Shown one piece after another: positions 34,742-43,407 of a stretch of DNA of 44,785 bases. A program made the position numbers and the translations under genes. Numbering within the stretch: the first letter of the stretch is position 1; every line of letters begins with the position of its first letter. The stretch spans positions 165,989-210,773 of the forward strand of contig SWDO01000014.1 of assembly GCA_005116895.1 (NCBI GenBank), in the 5' to 3' direction. The DNA is from Nitrospira sp. (GTDB taxonomy: Bacteria; Nitrospirota; Nitrospiria; Nitrospirales; Nitrospiraceae). Under the pieces are notes generated by a model. It ran no database searches. It had not been told where the DNA came from and saw only the letters and a list, made by a program, of their open reading frames with translations.

Positions 34742-36186
34742 AAGGGTTGACTCTTTTGTTGGTCGACGATGAGCCGCTGATGCGTCTGTCCATGGTGGAC
34801 GCATTGGAGGCTGTTGGCTGCGAGGTTCAGGCGGCTTCGACCGGCACGGAAGGGATCGAAGCGATTCGAGCGAAGACCTATGATGTGGTGATCACTGATC
34901 TGCGGTTGCCGGGTGTGGATGGGCTGACTGTGCTTCAGACGGCCAAAAGTAAGGAGCCCCAGACCGAGGTGCTCGTGATTACCGCACATGGATCAGTCGA
35001 AACGGCTGTTGAGGCGATGAAGCTGGGGGCGTTTGATTACATCACGAAGCCATTCCAGATGGATGAATTGCTGCTGATCGTTGAACGGGTCGGTGGCATG
35101 ATCGCGCTCCGTCGGGAGAATCAGGATCTCAAACATCAGCTCGAAAACAAGTTCTGCTTCAATGGTATTTTAGGGGCGAACAGCCAGATGCGCGGTGTAC
35201 TGGACAAAATCAAGCTCGTGGCTGAGACCGATTCCACCGTTCTGATCGTGGGGGAGAGTGGAACAGGCAAGGAACTTGTCGCCAATGCGCTGCATCAGAA
35301 CAGCCCGCGGAAAGGGTATCCTTTGATCAAGGTCAGCTGCGCCGCGTTGCCGGAGACGCTGCTGGAAGCGGAACTCTTCGGCCATGAGAAAGGGGCCTTT
35401 ACGGGCGCGTTACGCCAACGACGCGGGCGATTCGAAATGGCGAATCGAGGGACCTTGTTCCTTGACGAAATCGGCGAAATCTCGCCTGTCGTACAGGTGA
35501 AACTTTTGCGCGCCCTGCAGGAACGTACCTTTGAACGGGTCGGGAGCAATGAGCCGATCGAAACGGATGTGCGACTTGTGTGCGCCACACAGAAAGACCT
35601 TCGCAAAGAGGTGGCGCAGGGTCGATTCCGAGAAGACCTCTTTTACCGGCTCAACGTCGTGCCGATCATCGTTCCGCCGCTCAGACAACGGCAAGAAGAT
35701 ATTCTGGTTATCGCTGAGCATGTCCTCGAAACATGCTCGCTGAAACTGCACAAGGAACTGCGTGGGTTTTCCCAGCAGGCGCATGAATTGTTGCTTCGCT
35801 ATTCCTATCCGGGAAATGTGCGAGAGTTGGAAAATATGGTTGAGCGGGCCGTGGCGCTTGGGCGGGACGGAACGACGGTGCAGCCGGCTGACCTCTGTGG
35901 GTTGCAATCCTGTCCATATCTTGGGGGTGTTCCACAGGAATCTTGTGGCTTCTGCAGCGAAGGCTTGACCGGAGGGAAAAAGAAGAAAGATACGACCCTG
36001 ACCTCACTTGCCGCTGCACGAGAAGGCTTCGAAAAGAACTATATTGTTTCCGTGTTGGAGCGCGTGGATGGGAGTCGCACGACGGCATCGAAAATTTTAG
36101 GGCTGTCTCGAAAGGCGCTCTGGGAAAAGTGTAAGCGCTACGGCATCCCGTCGGCGTACAACGATGACCAAAAGGGGGGAGAGTAG
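34738..36186 (+). CDS. NtrC-family sigma-54-dependent response regulator
   Basis: 482 residues from ATG 34738 (ATGA overlap with the kinase; gagaaggaagg upstream). The receiver domain has phosphorylation site D54 (VVITDLRLPG) and the conserved Y-I-T-K-P-F. The AAA+ domain has Walker A GESGTGKE near 171, the sigma-54 contact loop GAFTGA at 219-224, L-F-L-D-E-I-G-E-I and the R-finger region. The C-terminal Fis-type helix-turn-helix is R-T-T-A-S-K-I-L-G-L-S-R-K-A-L-W-E-K. Between AAA+ and HTH are four cysteines C387, C392, C403 and C406 (the last two C-x2-C), unusual for the family and possibly a metal or redox site. Together with the kinase it should activate sigma-54 promoters elsewhere. Confidence 0.93.
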   Translation: MKGLTLLLVDDEPLMRLSMVDALEAVGCEVQAASTGTEGIEAIRAKTYDVVITDLRLPGVDGLTVLQTAKSKEPQTEVLVITAHGSVETAVEAMKLGAFDYITKPFQMDELLLIVERVGGMIALRRENQDLKHQLENKFCFNGILGANSQMRGVLDKIKLVAETDSTVLIVGESGTGKELVANALHQNSPRKGYPLIKVSCAALPETLLEAELFGHEKGAFTGALRQRRGRFEMANRGTLFLDEIGEISPVVQVKLLRALQERTFERVGSNEPIETDVRLVCATQKDLRKEVAQGRFREDLFYRLNVVPIIVPPLRQRQEDILVIAEHVLETCSLKLHKELRGFSQQAHELLLRYSYPGNVRELENMVERAVALGRDGTTVQPADLCGLQSCPYLGGVPQESCGFCSEGLTGGKKKKDTTLTSLAAAREGFEKNYIVSVLERVDGSRTTASKILGLSRKALWEKCKRYGIPSAYNDDQKGGE

Positions 36187-36256
36187 GCTATTCCCTCGTG
36201 ACCCGGATTTCTTCTCCATAGCCTGCAAGGATTTCAAGATCTTTGTATCGGCCTAC

Positions 36257-36285
36257 GAAGGGCACCCCGGATAGGGGCGCCCTTC
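36257..36285. terminator. Hairpin between convergent genes
   Basis: A 12-bp stem with one A.C mismatch (36257-36268 with 36274-36285, loop ggata) lies between the response regulator and the RTX gene, which end facing each other. No T-run follows on either strand, so it is a weak or bidirectional terminator candidate. Confidence 0.4.
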
Positions 36286-36301
36286 CAGGGGCGTATGTTG
36301 A

Positions 36302-37696
36302 TTACAAGAGAATGTCGGTGCCCGCCGACGTCGGATTGACGAAGAGCGCCGGGCCGCCGAGCAGCTGAATCTGGAATTCCGGCGCCGTATCCGCATCGGT
36401 ACTGCCCGACAGGACCCCGCCGGCATATCGGAGCTGGCCCGCCTCCGTAAACGCCGCGCCGCCGATGTAGGTGAAGGCTTGGTTGCCGACTGCCAAGGCA
36501 TTGGCATCGATCGTGGACAGGTCGATCTGGTCGCTTACCGCAGTGCCTAGTCCATTAAAATCGATGATGGCATCTTTGCCGCTGCCAGCTGAGCTTTCAC
36601 TGACCGATTTGTATTTGAAGATATCGGCACCTAAGCCACCGATGAGAGCATCGGCCCCGGACCCACCGTGCAGCACGTCGTTGCCGCTGCCGCCATCGAG
36701 CAAGTCATTGCCGCTGCCACCCTTGAGCTGGTCGTTGCCATCCAGACCGGAGAGCGCGTTACTGGCGCTGTTGCCGGTGATGACGTTATCCTTCTCGTTG
36801 CCCGTGCCATTGATGGCGGTGGCGCCGGTCAGGGTGAGGTTCTCGATCCAACTGCCCAGGGTATAGGTCACGGACGCCTGCACGATGTCGACCTCGCCAT
36901 CCGTGTCAAAAAATTCGCTTACCCCATCGCCCGCGTCATCTACAATATAGGTATCGCTTCCGTCGCCTCCGTTCATGCTGTCGGCGCCGGTTCCCCCGTT
37001 CAGTAGGTCGTTACCGAAGTCGCCGGAGAGGGAATCATTGTCGGCCCCACCGATCAACTGGTCATTGCCGTCCCCGCCGTTCATGAAGTCGGCTCCGTTC
37101 CCTCCGTTCAGGAGGTCATTGCCGCTGCCGCCGAAGAAGGAGTCGTCGCCAGCCAGTCCCGAGAGGATGTTGTTATTGTCATTACCAGAGAGGAAATTGT
37201 TCTTCTCATTACCCGTACCATTGATGGCGTCAGAGCCCGTCAGCCTGAGGTCCTCGATCCCAAAGCCCAGAGTATGGGTTACAGAGGCTTCCACGGAATC
37301 AAACCCGCCTAGGTCGTCGTCAAATGACTCCTTCGCCACATCACCCACGTTGTCCACAATGTAGATATCGCTTCCGTCGCCGCCATTCATGGTGTCGGCC
37401 CCAGTTCCACCGTCCAGCCTGTCAAAGTCGTCGCCACCGTTCAAGGTGTCGGCCCCGGCCTCACCGTTCAGCTGGTCGTTGCCGTTGCCGCCATTCAAGG
37501 TATCGGCCCCGGTTCCTCCACTCAGAAAATCGTTGCCGCTGCCGCCGTCGAGCGTATCGTTGCCATCGCCGCCGTTGAGGGTGTCATCGTGCCTCCCGCC
37601 GAAAAGCTGGTCATGACCACCAAATCCGTTTATCTCGTCGGCACTGGTTGTGCCATTGAGGACGTTATTCCCTGATGTTCCGTTGATGATCGCCAT
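36302..37696 (-). CDS. RTX-type calcium-binding secreted protein
   Basis: 464 residues; ATG 37696 has aggaggg upstream. It is almost entirely built of nonapeptide RTX repeats of the G-G-x-G-x-D-x-L-x type, which fold as calcium-binding beta-rolls outside the cell. Two modules of about 120 residues are repeats of each other, each with D-G-S-D-x-Y-I-V-D, an A-S-V-T-x-T-L-G segment, L-T-G-x-x-A-I-N-G-T-G-N-E-K and more RTX repeats. The C-terminal ~100 residues (from LGADIFKYKSVSESSAG to T-S-A-G-T-D-I-L-L) resemble the serralysin C-terminal region that carries the type I secretion signal. There is no N-terminal signal peptide, which fits type I export. No enzyme domain and no T1SS genes nearby. 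Probably a surface-layer or matrix/adhesion protein (inference). Confidence 0.88.
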   Translation of the reverse strand: MAIINGTSGNNVLNGTTSADEINGFGGHDQLFGGRHDDTLNGGDGNDTLDGGSGNDFLSGGTGADTLNGGNGNDQLNGEAGADTLNGGDDFDRLDGGTGADTMNGGDGSDIYIVDNVGDVAKESFDDDLGGFDSVEASVTHTLGFGIEDLRLTGSDAINGTGNEKNNFLSGNDNNNILSGLAGDDSFFGGSGNDLLNGGNGADFMNGGDGNDQLIGGADNDSLSGDFGNDLLNGGTGADSMNGGDGSDTYIVDDAGDGVSEFFDTDGEVDIVQASVTYTLGSWIENLTLTGATAINGTGNEKDNVITGNSASNALSGLDGNDQLKGGSGNDLLDGGSGNDVLHGGSGADALIGGLGADIFKYKSVSESSAGSGKDAIIDFNGLGTAVSDQIDLSTIDANALAVGNQAFTYIGGAAFTEAGQLRYAGGVLSGSTDADTAPEFQIQLLGGPALFVNPTSAGTDILL

Positions 37697-38745
37697 AGTA
37701 CCCTCCTAGTATTGATTTGTTTTCTTGACCGAATCCTCCCGCCAGGTTTGATGGGAGACGGCTCCAGTGGAGGCCTCACCCTCCCCACATGATGCAGCAC
37801 CATGCCACTGCCTGCTCTGGCTCATTCTATTGTTATCAGTTTCCTCCCTCCTTTCTTTCCTTGCCGAGGAGGTTATTAGGTAGTGCCCAACCCCGCCGCC
37901 AGCGGGTCGACACACGGCTCCTCGGAGCTGTCTCTCAGCGAGATCCTTACCAGACTGCGGGGTGGACAGTGCTGAATGATGGACACACGGATACAGGCGT
38001 GCAGTGACGCCGCTGCTGCAGCACTGCCTCCCCACCTCTGCTCCCTGCTCGGATGGTCATGATCGCTGTCTGGGTATGGCATCGGCAGTTGGTAAGAATA
38101 GACTTTCTGAGAATCTGTGCTGGCACTAGGTGAACGTATTTGAAGCAAGCCCGATGCCAACCTGAAGAGGAACACTAACGACATCCGGAGGTGTTCTAAT
38201 TATACGTAGTTCAAATAATATTAGGTATACGTATAGAACGCCACCTCTATGGATCACAGAAGGGTGTATCAGAATAGATTCTATTGATGAATCAAATTCG
38301 ATTCAGATGACGCCTAGGACGGGCAATACAAGATGATTCAGTACCCTTGCTCCTGAGGCCAAGAGCTTCATCCCGCTCAACATCCATCGCTAGTGGTCTG
38401 TGAGTGGGGTGGAGCGTACCCAGAATCAGACCAAGTCGTGACGAAGCAGATCGTTGGGTGGGCTACGGTCCGCTACTGAAGAATGCCATCTGGTTCGTCG
38501 TCACGCTCAATCCATCGCGTGGGTACGAAGTTCTGCAAGTAACGAGTATAAGTTCTCTAACGACGGATCAATGGAATGAACTCTGCCAGATAGGTCAGGA
38601 GTCGAGGTGGGAGAGGCTGTTATCTTTCAGGATGTTTACACACTCGAACTGTACTGAGGTGGACCTATAAGTCAGGAATCTAGGGTGATATGATCGAGCG
38701 CTTTTGGCGGAGCGGTGTTCTTCTACATATGGGAAGGAGAGAAAC
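37697..38745. other. Long intergenic region (about 1 kb)
   Basis: This region separates the minus-strand RTX gene from the plus-strand exported protein gene, so both promoters should lie here. The part around 38195-38300 is clearly AT-richer than its surroundings. It contains an imperfect 60-bp palindrome (38188-38247) and short inverted repeats near 38270-38306. A possible ORF at 38404-38670 has no family resemblance or ribosome site, and I do not call it. The T-rich 37855-37885 segment could be RTX leader. No tRNA or IS element seen. Confidence 0.6.
38188..38247. repeat. Imperfect inverted repeat with TATACGTA cores
   Basis: The left arm gaggtg...ttcta...atacgta and the right arm tacgtat-agaac-gcc-acctc are inverted copies interrupted by 3-nt indels, around an AT-rich centre. 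It could be a regulator binding site, an RNA hairpin or a small mobile-element remnant. Confidence 0.5.
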
Positions 38746-39159
38746 ATGATCATGAAGCAGTCGCGGTATCTTATGAGGCTCCTCTGTGGCATCGTATTGT
38801 TTGCAGGAGTTGCCTATGCCGCCGAGCCGGCCGAAGTGGAAAAGTTCGTCAATGCACGGATCGAGATCGGTGAGATGATGACGAACTATTTTAAAGGCGG
38901 AGCAGGTTATGGTGGGGGACAGCGCCCATCACAGGAACACATGCAACAAATGGGAGCAGATATCAATGCCAAGCTCACGGCGCTCCTGGCGAAGCATGAT
39001 CTGACGCTCGACGAATATCGGAAGCGCAGCCCTGAAGTGTTTGCGGATGATGCGGCGGTTAAGCACTATCTCAGCGAGCATCCGGACCTCAAGCAACGTT
39101 ACGAGGCTCTCCCACTTGATCGCATGGGGCGTGGGGGAAGTACAGGGCGTGGCTACTAA
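38746..39159 (+). CDS. Small exported protein of unknown function
   Basis: 137 residues from ATG 38746 (aaggagag upstream; an in-frame upstream ORF start is rejected). Signal peptide residues 1-26 (basic MIMKQSRYLMR, then hydrophobic LLCGIVLFAGVAYA|AEPAE). The mature part is alpha-helical and charged, with VEKFVNARIEIGEMMTNYFK, a Gly-rich turn (GGAGYGGG), LLAKHDLTLDEYRKRSPEVF and a Gly/Arg-rich end (GRGGSTGRGY). Probably periplasmic. No family recognised. The neighbouring aldo/keto reductase is 93 nt downstream. Confidence 0.75.
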   Translation: MIMKQSRYLMRLLCGIVLFAGVAYAAEPAEVEKFVNARIEIGEMMTNYFKGGAGYGGGQRPSQEHMQQMGADINAKLTALLAKHDLTLDEYRKRSPEVFADDAAVKHYLSEHPDLKQRYEALPLDRMGRGGSTGRGY

Positions 39160-39252
39160 GCCCGAGAGGATGACATTGTCAGTACGAGACCTCTCACGGT
39201 CCTGATGAAGATCCCTTCTCATTGCTGCTTCCGGATAGAAGGTTAGGTGCCT

Positions 39253-40224
39253 ATGGAATACAGACATCTTGGCCGGTCAGGCGTGAAAGTCAGTCGGCTC
39301 TGCCTCGGCACGATGAATTTCGGGCCGCAGACAACCGAACAGGATAGCTTCGCCCTCATGGATCGGGCCTTAGAGCTCGGTATCAATTTTTTCGATACGG
39401 CGAATGTGTACGGCTGGAAGCTCGGTGAAGGCTGGACCGAGCAGATCATCGGTCGGTGGCTCGCACAAGGCGGAGGCCGCCGGGACAAAGTGGTGCTGGC
39501 TACGAAGGTGTACGGTCGCATGGGTGACTGGCCGAATCAGTCGCACCTCTCGGCCGTTCATATCAAGCGAGCCTGCGAGGACAGTCTTCGGCGGTTGAAG
39601 ACGGACTGGATTGATCTGTATCAGATGCATCATGTCGATCGAGACACGCCGTGGGAAGAAGTCTGGCAGGCGATGGAGCAGTTAGTCAGGGAAGGGAAAG
39701 TGGTGTATGTGGGCAGCAGCAATTTCGCAGGGTGGCACTTGGCTCAGGCTCAGGAAGCGGCGCGAAGCCGAAAGTTCTTGGGGCTTATATCCGAGCAGAG
39801 CCTCTATAACCTCACTGAACGTATGATCGAGCTGGAAGTCATTCCTGCCTGTGAGGCCTATGGCATCGGGCTGATTCCCTGGAGTCCACTGGGACGTGGG
39901 CTCTTGGCCGGTGTCCTGCAGCCCGCAGACAGTGGGCGTCGAGCCGACGAGGACCTACAAAAAGAGGTGGTCAAGTTTCGTCCAAAACTGGAGGCCTATG
40001 AGAGGTTGTGCAAACGAATTGGCGAACGACCGGCCGATGTCGCGCTGTCCTGGTTGCTGCATCAAAAGGCCGTCACGGCGCCGATTATTGGGCCACGCAC
40101 GATGGAACAGCTGGAGGGGGCCATGCGAGCGCTCAGTCTTGCTCTTGACCAGGACACATTGAAGCAGCTGGATGACATGTTCCCCGGTCCTGGTGGCACC
40201 GCGCCGGAAGCCTACGCGTGGTGA
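39253..40224 (+). CDS. Aldo/keto reductase
   Basis: About 323 residues from ATG 39253; GTG 39247 is an alternative two codons upstream. NADPH-dependent TIM-barrel oxidoreductase of the YghZ/Tas-like group. Start MEYRHLGRSGVKVSRLCLGT. The catalytic tetrad is visible as Asp and Tyr in FFDTANVYG, Lys in VVLATKVYG and His in LYQMHHVD. Further motifs are YVGSSNFAGWHLAQA, the phosphate-binding end A-P-I-I-G-P-R-T-M-E-Q-L and IPWSPLGRGLLAG. Substrate unknown; complete. Confidence 0.92.
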   Translation: MEYRHLGRSGVKVSRLCLGTMNFGPQTTEQDSFALMDRALELGINFFDTANVYGWKLGEGWTEQIIGRWLAQGGGRRDKVVLATKVYGRMGDWPNQSHLSAVHIKRACEDSLRRLKTDWIDLYQMHHVDRDTPWEEVWQAMEQLVREGKVVYVGSSNFAGWHLAQAQEAARSRKFLGLISEQSLYNLTERMIELEVIPACEAYGIGLIPWSPLGRGLLAGVLQPADSGRRADEDLQKEVVKFRPKLEAYERLCKRIGERPADVALSWLLHQKAVTAPIIGPRTMEQLEGAMRALSLALDQDTLKQLDDMFPGPGGTAPEAYAW

Positions 40225-40309
40225 CAGGGAAGTCATCCTGCAAGAACTTGTGGCTTCAAAGTCTTCGAGTTTGCAGACAGTGTGGGAGATTCAGCATGTC
40301 GCAGCTCTG

Positions 40310-40726
40310 TCAGCGCGGGACCGCGTCTGCTGTCTGGTCGCTATCAGTTTCCTCGGGTGGCCGAGGATACAGTTGTGCGAGTCGTTCGATCAGGGGCGTG
40401 GCTTCAGGGGTGCTGGTGTTGGTCGGCTCGCTGGGTGCATGATCCCAGGCCAAGGTTTGAATCTCAGCCTCCATGAGCGCTACGCGTATGGTCTCTGCCA
40501 TGGCCTCGACGGTGAGCTCAGTCCAGGGTCGGAGGTCCAGGACCCGCTCCTCCGGTCTGCCGGGCGGAGGGCTGTCATGAATGAGCGTCCAGCACCGGTT
40601 GAAAATCGTGGCACGGAGGGCATAGGGAATATTGATTGCGGTGAGACGAGACGTACAGAGCGCCGTGACCAATAGGACGAACTGTAGATTTGGCATCTCG
40701 GGGCGATGGATGTCGAGTGTTTGCAT
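40310..40726 (-). CDS. Hypothetical protein downstream of 2-oxoacid oxidoreductase genes
   Basis: 138 residues from ATG 40726, with agagg about 9 nt upstream. No family recognised. The N-terminal half (PNLQFVLLVTALCTSRLTAI ... RATIFNRCWTLIHDSPPPGR) could be a small mixed fold; the C-terminal third is Pro/Thr/Glu-rich and probably disordered. It is on the same strand 75 nt after the 82-aa gene, with normal codon composition. A competing ORF at 40480-40878 in another frame is Ser/Arg-rich and looks like a shadow. May be a small accessory subunit, but no direct evidence. Confidence 0.45.
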   Translation of the reverse strand: MQTLDIHRPEMPNLQFVLLVTALCTSRLTAINIPYALRATIFNRCWTLIHDSPPPGRPEERVLDLRPWTELTVEAMAETIRVALMEAEIQTLAWDHAPSEPTNTSTPEATPLIERLAQLYPRPPEETDSDQTADAVPR

Positions 40727-40801
40727 GATCGAGGGCCTCTTACCAAAGACGTCGGAAGGATCTTGCGCGATACCGACGCCTCGGTCGTGGACGGTTGAGC
40801 C

Positions 40802-41050
40802 TTACACGTCGGCGTACACATCGGCGTAGATGTCGAAGAACGCGTCGATGCTGTCGATGAGCTGCGTCTTGATTTCATCCGCGGTGCCGTTCATCACGTG
40901 CAGCGTCATGCTGCCGACCGAGCCATCGGGCAGGAGAATGGGCACACGCGGGTGAGTGAGCTCGCTCGCCGTGCCTTTATCCAGCCGTAGGCCATAGCTC
41001 AGTGTATAGCGGGGCTTCGTACTTGTGTCAGTTGATGGCATGTCCATCAT
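40802..41050 (-). CDS. Small hypothetical protein, possible accessory of the oxidoreductase
   Basis: 82 residues from ATG 41050, chosen because aggagg lies 6 nt upstream (the ORF can extend to 41146, but that extension is Arg/Pro-rich and lacks a ribosome site). The body contains RYTLSYGLRLDKGTASELTH, VPILLPDGSVGSMTLHVMNG and an acidic amphipathic end D-S-I-D-A-F-F-D-I-Y-A-D-V-Y-A-D-V. Not recognised. It lies 100 nt after the beta subunit on the same strand. Five-subunit 2-oxoacid oxidoreductases of reductive-TCA bacteria have small extra subunits, so that role is possible. Confidence 0.6.
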   Translation of the reverse strand: MMDMPSTDTSTKPRYTLSYGLRLDKGTASELTHPRVPILLPDGSVGSMTLHVMNGTADEIKTQLIDSIDAFFDIYADVYADV

Positions 41051-41150
41051 GATTCCCCTCCTGTTCGATCGTCGACAGGGCGTATCGGCCGACGGGTGGA
41101 AGATTCGAGCGGGTCGTATGGGCCATTTCTGGAATCTTCCACCCATGTGA

Positions 41151-42041
41151 TTACGCCGTCGTGACTGCCGCCATCGGCTTCTGGGCGAACTCTTTGTACC
41201 CGTATCGCTCGGCTAAATACGCCTTGGCATCCTCGCTCACATACTCAGCAAACTTGTACCGGTCATCCTCGACGGTCTTGGCGTCTGCCATCACCTGGTC
41301 GGTCGGGATCGCATACTCAATGTTACAAGACGTATAGGCCTGAATATAGGTCGGACCGACTTCGCGAGCGATCAGCACGGCCTTCTTGATGCAGCTTTCC
41401 ACCCGCCGCGGATTATTCGGTACGACGGTGGCGATGTAGGCACAGCCAGCGATCTTCGCCATGGCGACCATGTCCATTTTCTCGAACTTCTTGCCGAGCG
41501 GGGCCATCTTGAGCACCGCCCCTCTGGTCGTCATGCCACTCTCTTGTCCGCCCGTATTCCCGTACACCTCATTATCCAGCATGATCGTCGTGAACCGTTC
41601 CTTCCTGAACCAGGAATGGAGGACTTGCTGGAATCCGATGTCGGCGGTGCCGCCGTCACCGGCCATCACGACGACGTCCTTGGGTTTATCGCCGAAACGA
41701 ATCCGCAATCCGCGCGACAGCCCACTGGCGACGCCGTTCTGGTCCCCATAGTTGCCGTAGACGAAGGGAATCGCCGCCTGCGAAATCGCCAGCCGGCCGC
41801 AGCCTGCCGTTCCAACGGTAATCGTATCTTCGGGATGTGGAAATGCGATGACCGCAAGCCGGATGAACAGGGTCATCGCACAGCCGGCGCACATGGGATG
41901 CTCTTCGAGGATTTCTTTGAAACTCCCCATCTGCGAAACGGTCGTTTTCTTCCCGAAAGGCCCGTGCTCCACCATGTCCCGATATTCTTTCGGCATGAAG
42001 GATTCGAATCCTGGGGTGAATTTTACATAATCAAGACTCAT
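41151..42041 (-). CDS. 2-oxoacid:acceptor oxidoreductase, beta (thiamine diphosphate) subunit
   Basis: 296 residues from ATG 42041 (gcgagg upstream; a GTG-type ORF extension to 42071 is rejected). Subunit that binds thiamine diphosphate and a [4Fe-4S] cluster in pyruvate- or 2-oxoglutarate:ferredoxin oxidoreductases. Visible are C51-x2-C54 (HPMCAGCAM), C81 (GTAGCGR), a C-terminal Cys in Y-T-S-C-N-I-E, and the ThDP/Mg motif VVMAGDGGTADIGFQQ ending in L-D-N-E-V-Y-G-N-T-G-G-Q. In a Nitrospira-like cell it would run the CO2-fixing step of the reductive TCA cycle. PorB versus KorB/ForB cannot be settled here. Confidence 0.9.
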   Translation of the reverse strand: MSLDYVKFTPGFESFMPKEYRDMVEHGPFGKKTTVSQMGSFKEILEEHPMCAGCAMTLFIRLAVIAFPHPEDTITVGTAGCGRLAISQAAIPFVYGNYGDQNGVASGLSRGLRIRFGDKPKDVVVMAGDGGTADIGFQQVLHSWFRKERFTTIMLDNEVYGNTGGQESGMTTRGAVLKMAPLGKKFEKMDMVAMAKIAGCAYIATVVPNNPRRVESCIKKAVLIAREVGPTYIQAYTSCNIEYAIPTDQVMADAKTVEDDRYKFAEYVSEDAKAYLAERYGYKEFAQKPMAAVTTA

Positions 42042-42139
42042 CGGATACCTCGCTCTCTCTGTAATCCGCACATGCGGTGGTGATGGTTACATTCTGACGC
42101 AGCCGACTGCTTCGTCGCCGTTCCGCCCCTGTGGCATGT

Positions 42140-43348
42140 TCATCCGCCACGTCCTGCCAATACGCCGGATCGCATACCGATCGCCTTCTTGACTTCCTCC
42201 ACAATGACTTCCGGTGGCAAGGTCATGCCACCGCAGACGCGCGGTCCGGCGACGACTCGCTTGCTGTTCGGGATCGTGGCTTTGATTTCTTTAGCCATCC
42301 ATCCGATGACATTGAACTCGGGCACGATGATATGTGAGGCATGTTTGGTCGCCTCGAGAAGTTCTTCCTCCGGCCATGGGCGCAAGGTTTTGATTTTCAC
42401 CAGTCCGACGCGAATGCCTTCATCGGCCAGCAGGCGGATGGCTTCCCGCCCCTGGGAGACGGCTGTTCCTGAGGAGACGATGAGGATGTCGGCATCGACG
42501 TCCTCTGTCTCGATCAAGCCATCCAGCCAGGCGATCGTGTGCTTGCGCGAGCGTTCCGCAGCGGCCCAGATTTCCTGTTGCCAGCTCGCGTGCGTGGCGT
42601 AGCTGATGTAGTTGCTCTTCATCACGAAGGGATCGCGCATCATCCTGACCGGGGGACACTCCATATCCATGCAGGGGACGGGTGAGCGATAGGGATCATA
42701 AGGCGGCAGGCACATGTCGGCGGGTGTCAGGTCGACGACGTCTTTCGTATGGGTCACGAAGAAGCCGTCGCAACAGAGAGCCAAGGGTAAATGCACGTCC
42801 GGCTCTTCCGACACCATATAACCCTTGAGAATCCAGTCGTAGAAATCCTGCGCGGTTTCCGCGTGCCAGACGAGCATGCCCGTATTCATCAGGTAGGCGA
42901 TCTCGATCGTGTCCGGTTGGATCGACAAGGGGGAATTGATGCCCCGGCAGGTGACGATACATTGGATCGGTAATCGGGATCCTGCCCACATCGGAAAGTT
43001 TTCCATGGCCCGCATGGTGCCCGGTCCGGCAGTCGTCGCGAAGACACGGGCCCCGCCAAAGGCGGCGCCGGCGCATTGGGACATGACCGCAAATTCACTT
43101 TCCCCACGGAAATAATCGCCGATATAACCTTCGGCAAAGAGCTCGCCGCACAGGGCGGCTGCCTCGCTCTGAGGTGTGATGGGATAGGCCACCATCACAT
43201 CGACGTTCGCACGCCTGACGGCTTCCTTAATGACTTCGCTGCCGGTAAAAAACGACGCCGTGCGAGGCGCGTCGTTCATCATCACACGTGGATCGGTGAT
43301 GACTTGCCCCTTCTTATTCGTGGTTCCGATGATGGCTGTACTGTCCAT
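42140..43348 (-). CDS. 2-oxoacid:acceptor oxidoreductase, alpha subunit
   Basis: 402 residues from ATG 43348 (aaaggga upstream; an in-frame extension to 43432 is rejected as Arg/Pro-rich). The N-terminal pyrimidine-binding domain shows F-F-T-G-S-E-V-I-K-E-A-V-R-R-A, VMVAYPITPQSE, GESEFAVMSQCAGAAFGGAR and TTAGPGTMRAMENFPMWAGS. The C-terminal transketolase-like domain shows ADILIVSSGTAVSQGREAIR, VGLVKIKTLRPWPEEELLEA and IIVPEFNVIGWMAKEI. It lies 98 nt before the beta gene and follows the Fe-S carrier. Neither a gamma subunit nor the ferredoxin-like delta subunit is in view. Substrate is pyruvate or 2-oxoglutarate. Confidence 0.9.
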   Translation of the reverse strand: MDSTAIIGTTNKKGQVITDPRVMMNDAPRTASFFTGSEVIKEAVRRANVDVMVAYPITPQSEAAALCGELFAEGYIGDYFRGESEFAVMSQCAGAAFGGARVFATTAGPGTMRAMENFPMWAGSRLPIQCIVTCRGINSPLSIQPDTIEIAYLMNTGMLVWHAETAQDFYDWILKGYMVSEEPDVHLPLALCCDGFFVTHTKDVVDLTPADMCLPPYDPYRSPVPCMDMECPPVRMMRDPFVMKSNYISYATHASWQQEIWAAAERSRKHTIAWLDGLIETEDVDADILIVSSGTAVSQGREAIRLLADEGIRVGLVKIKTLRPWPEEELLEATKHASHIIVPEFNVIGWMAKEIKATIPNSKRVVAGPRVCGGMTLPPEVIVEEVKKAIGMRSGVLAGRGG

Positions 43349-43407
43349 GGCGAGTCCCTTTCTATCGAACGGCGGTGGCCGGCGATCCGGCGCACCGTGT
43401 GATGACG

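Noticed and set aside
38404..38670. 88-residue ORF upstream of the small exported protein
   Set aside because: No ribosome site, no recognisable family, and composition like random sequence in an intergenic region; could be a remnant but not supportable.
40480..40878. 132-residue minus-strand ORF
   Set aside because: Ser/Arg/Thr-rich low-complexity translation overlapping two better-supported ORFs in another frame; a shadow.
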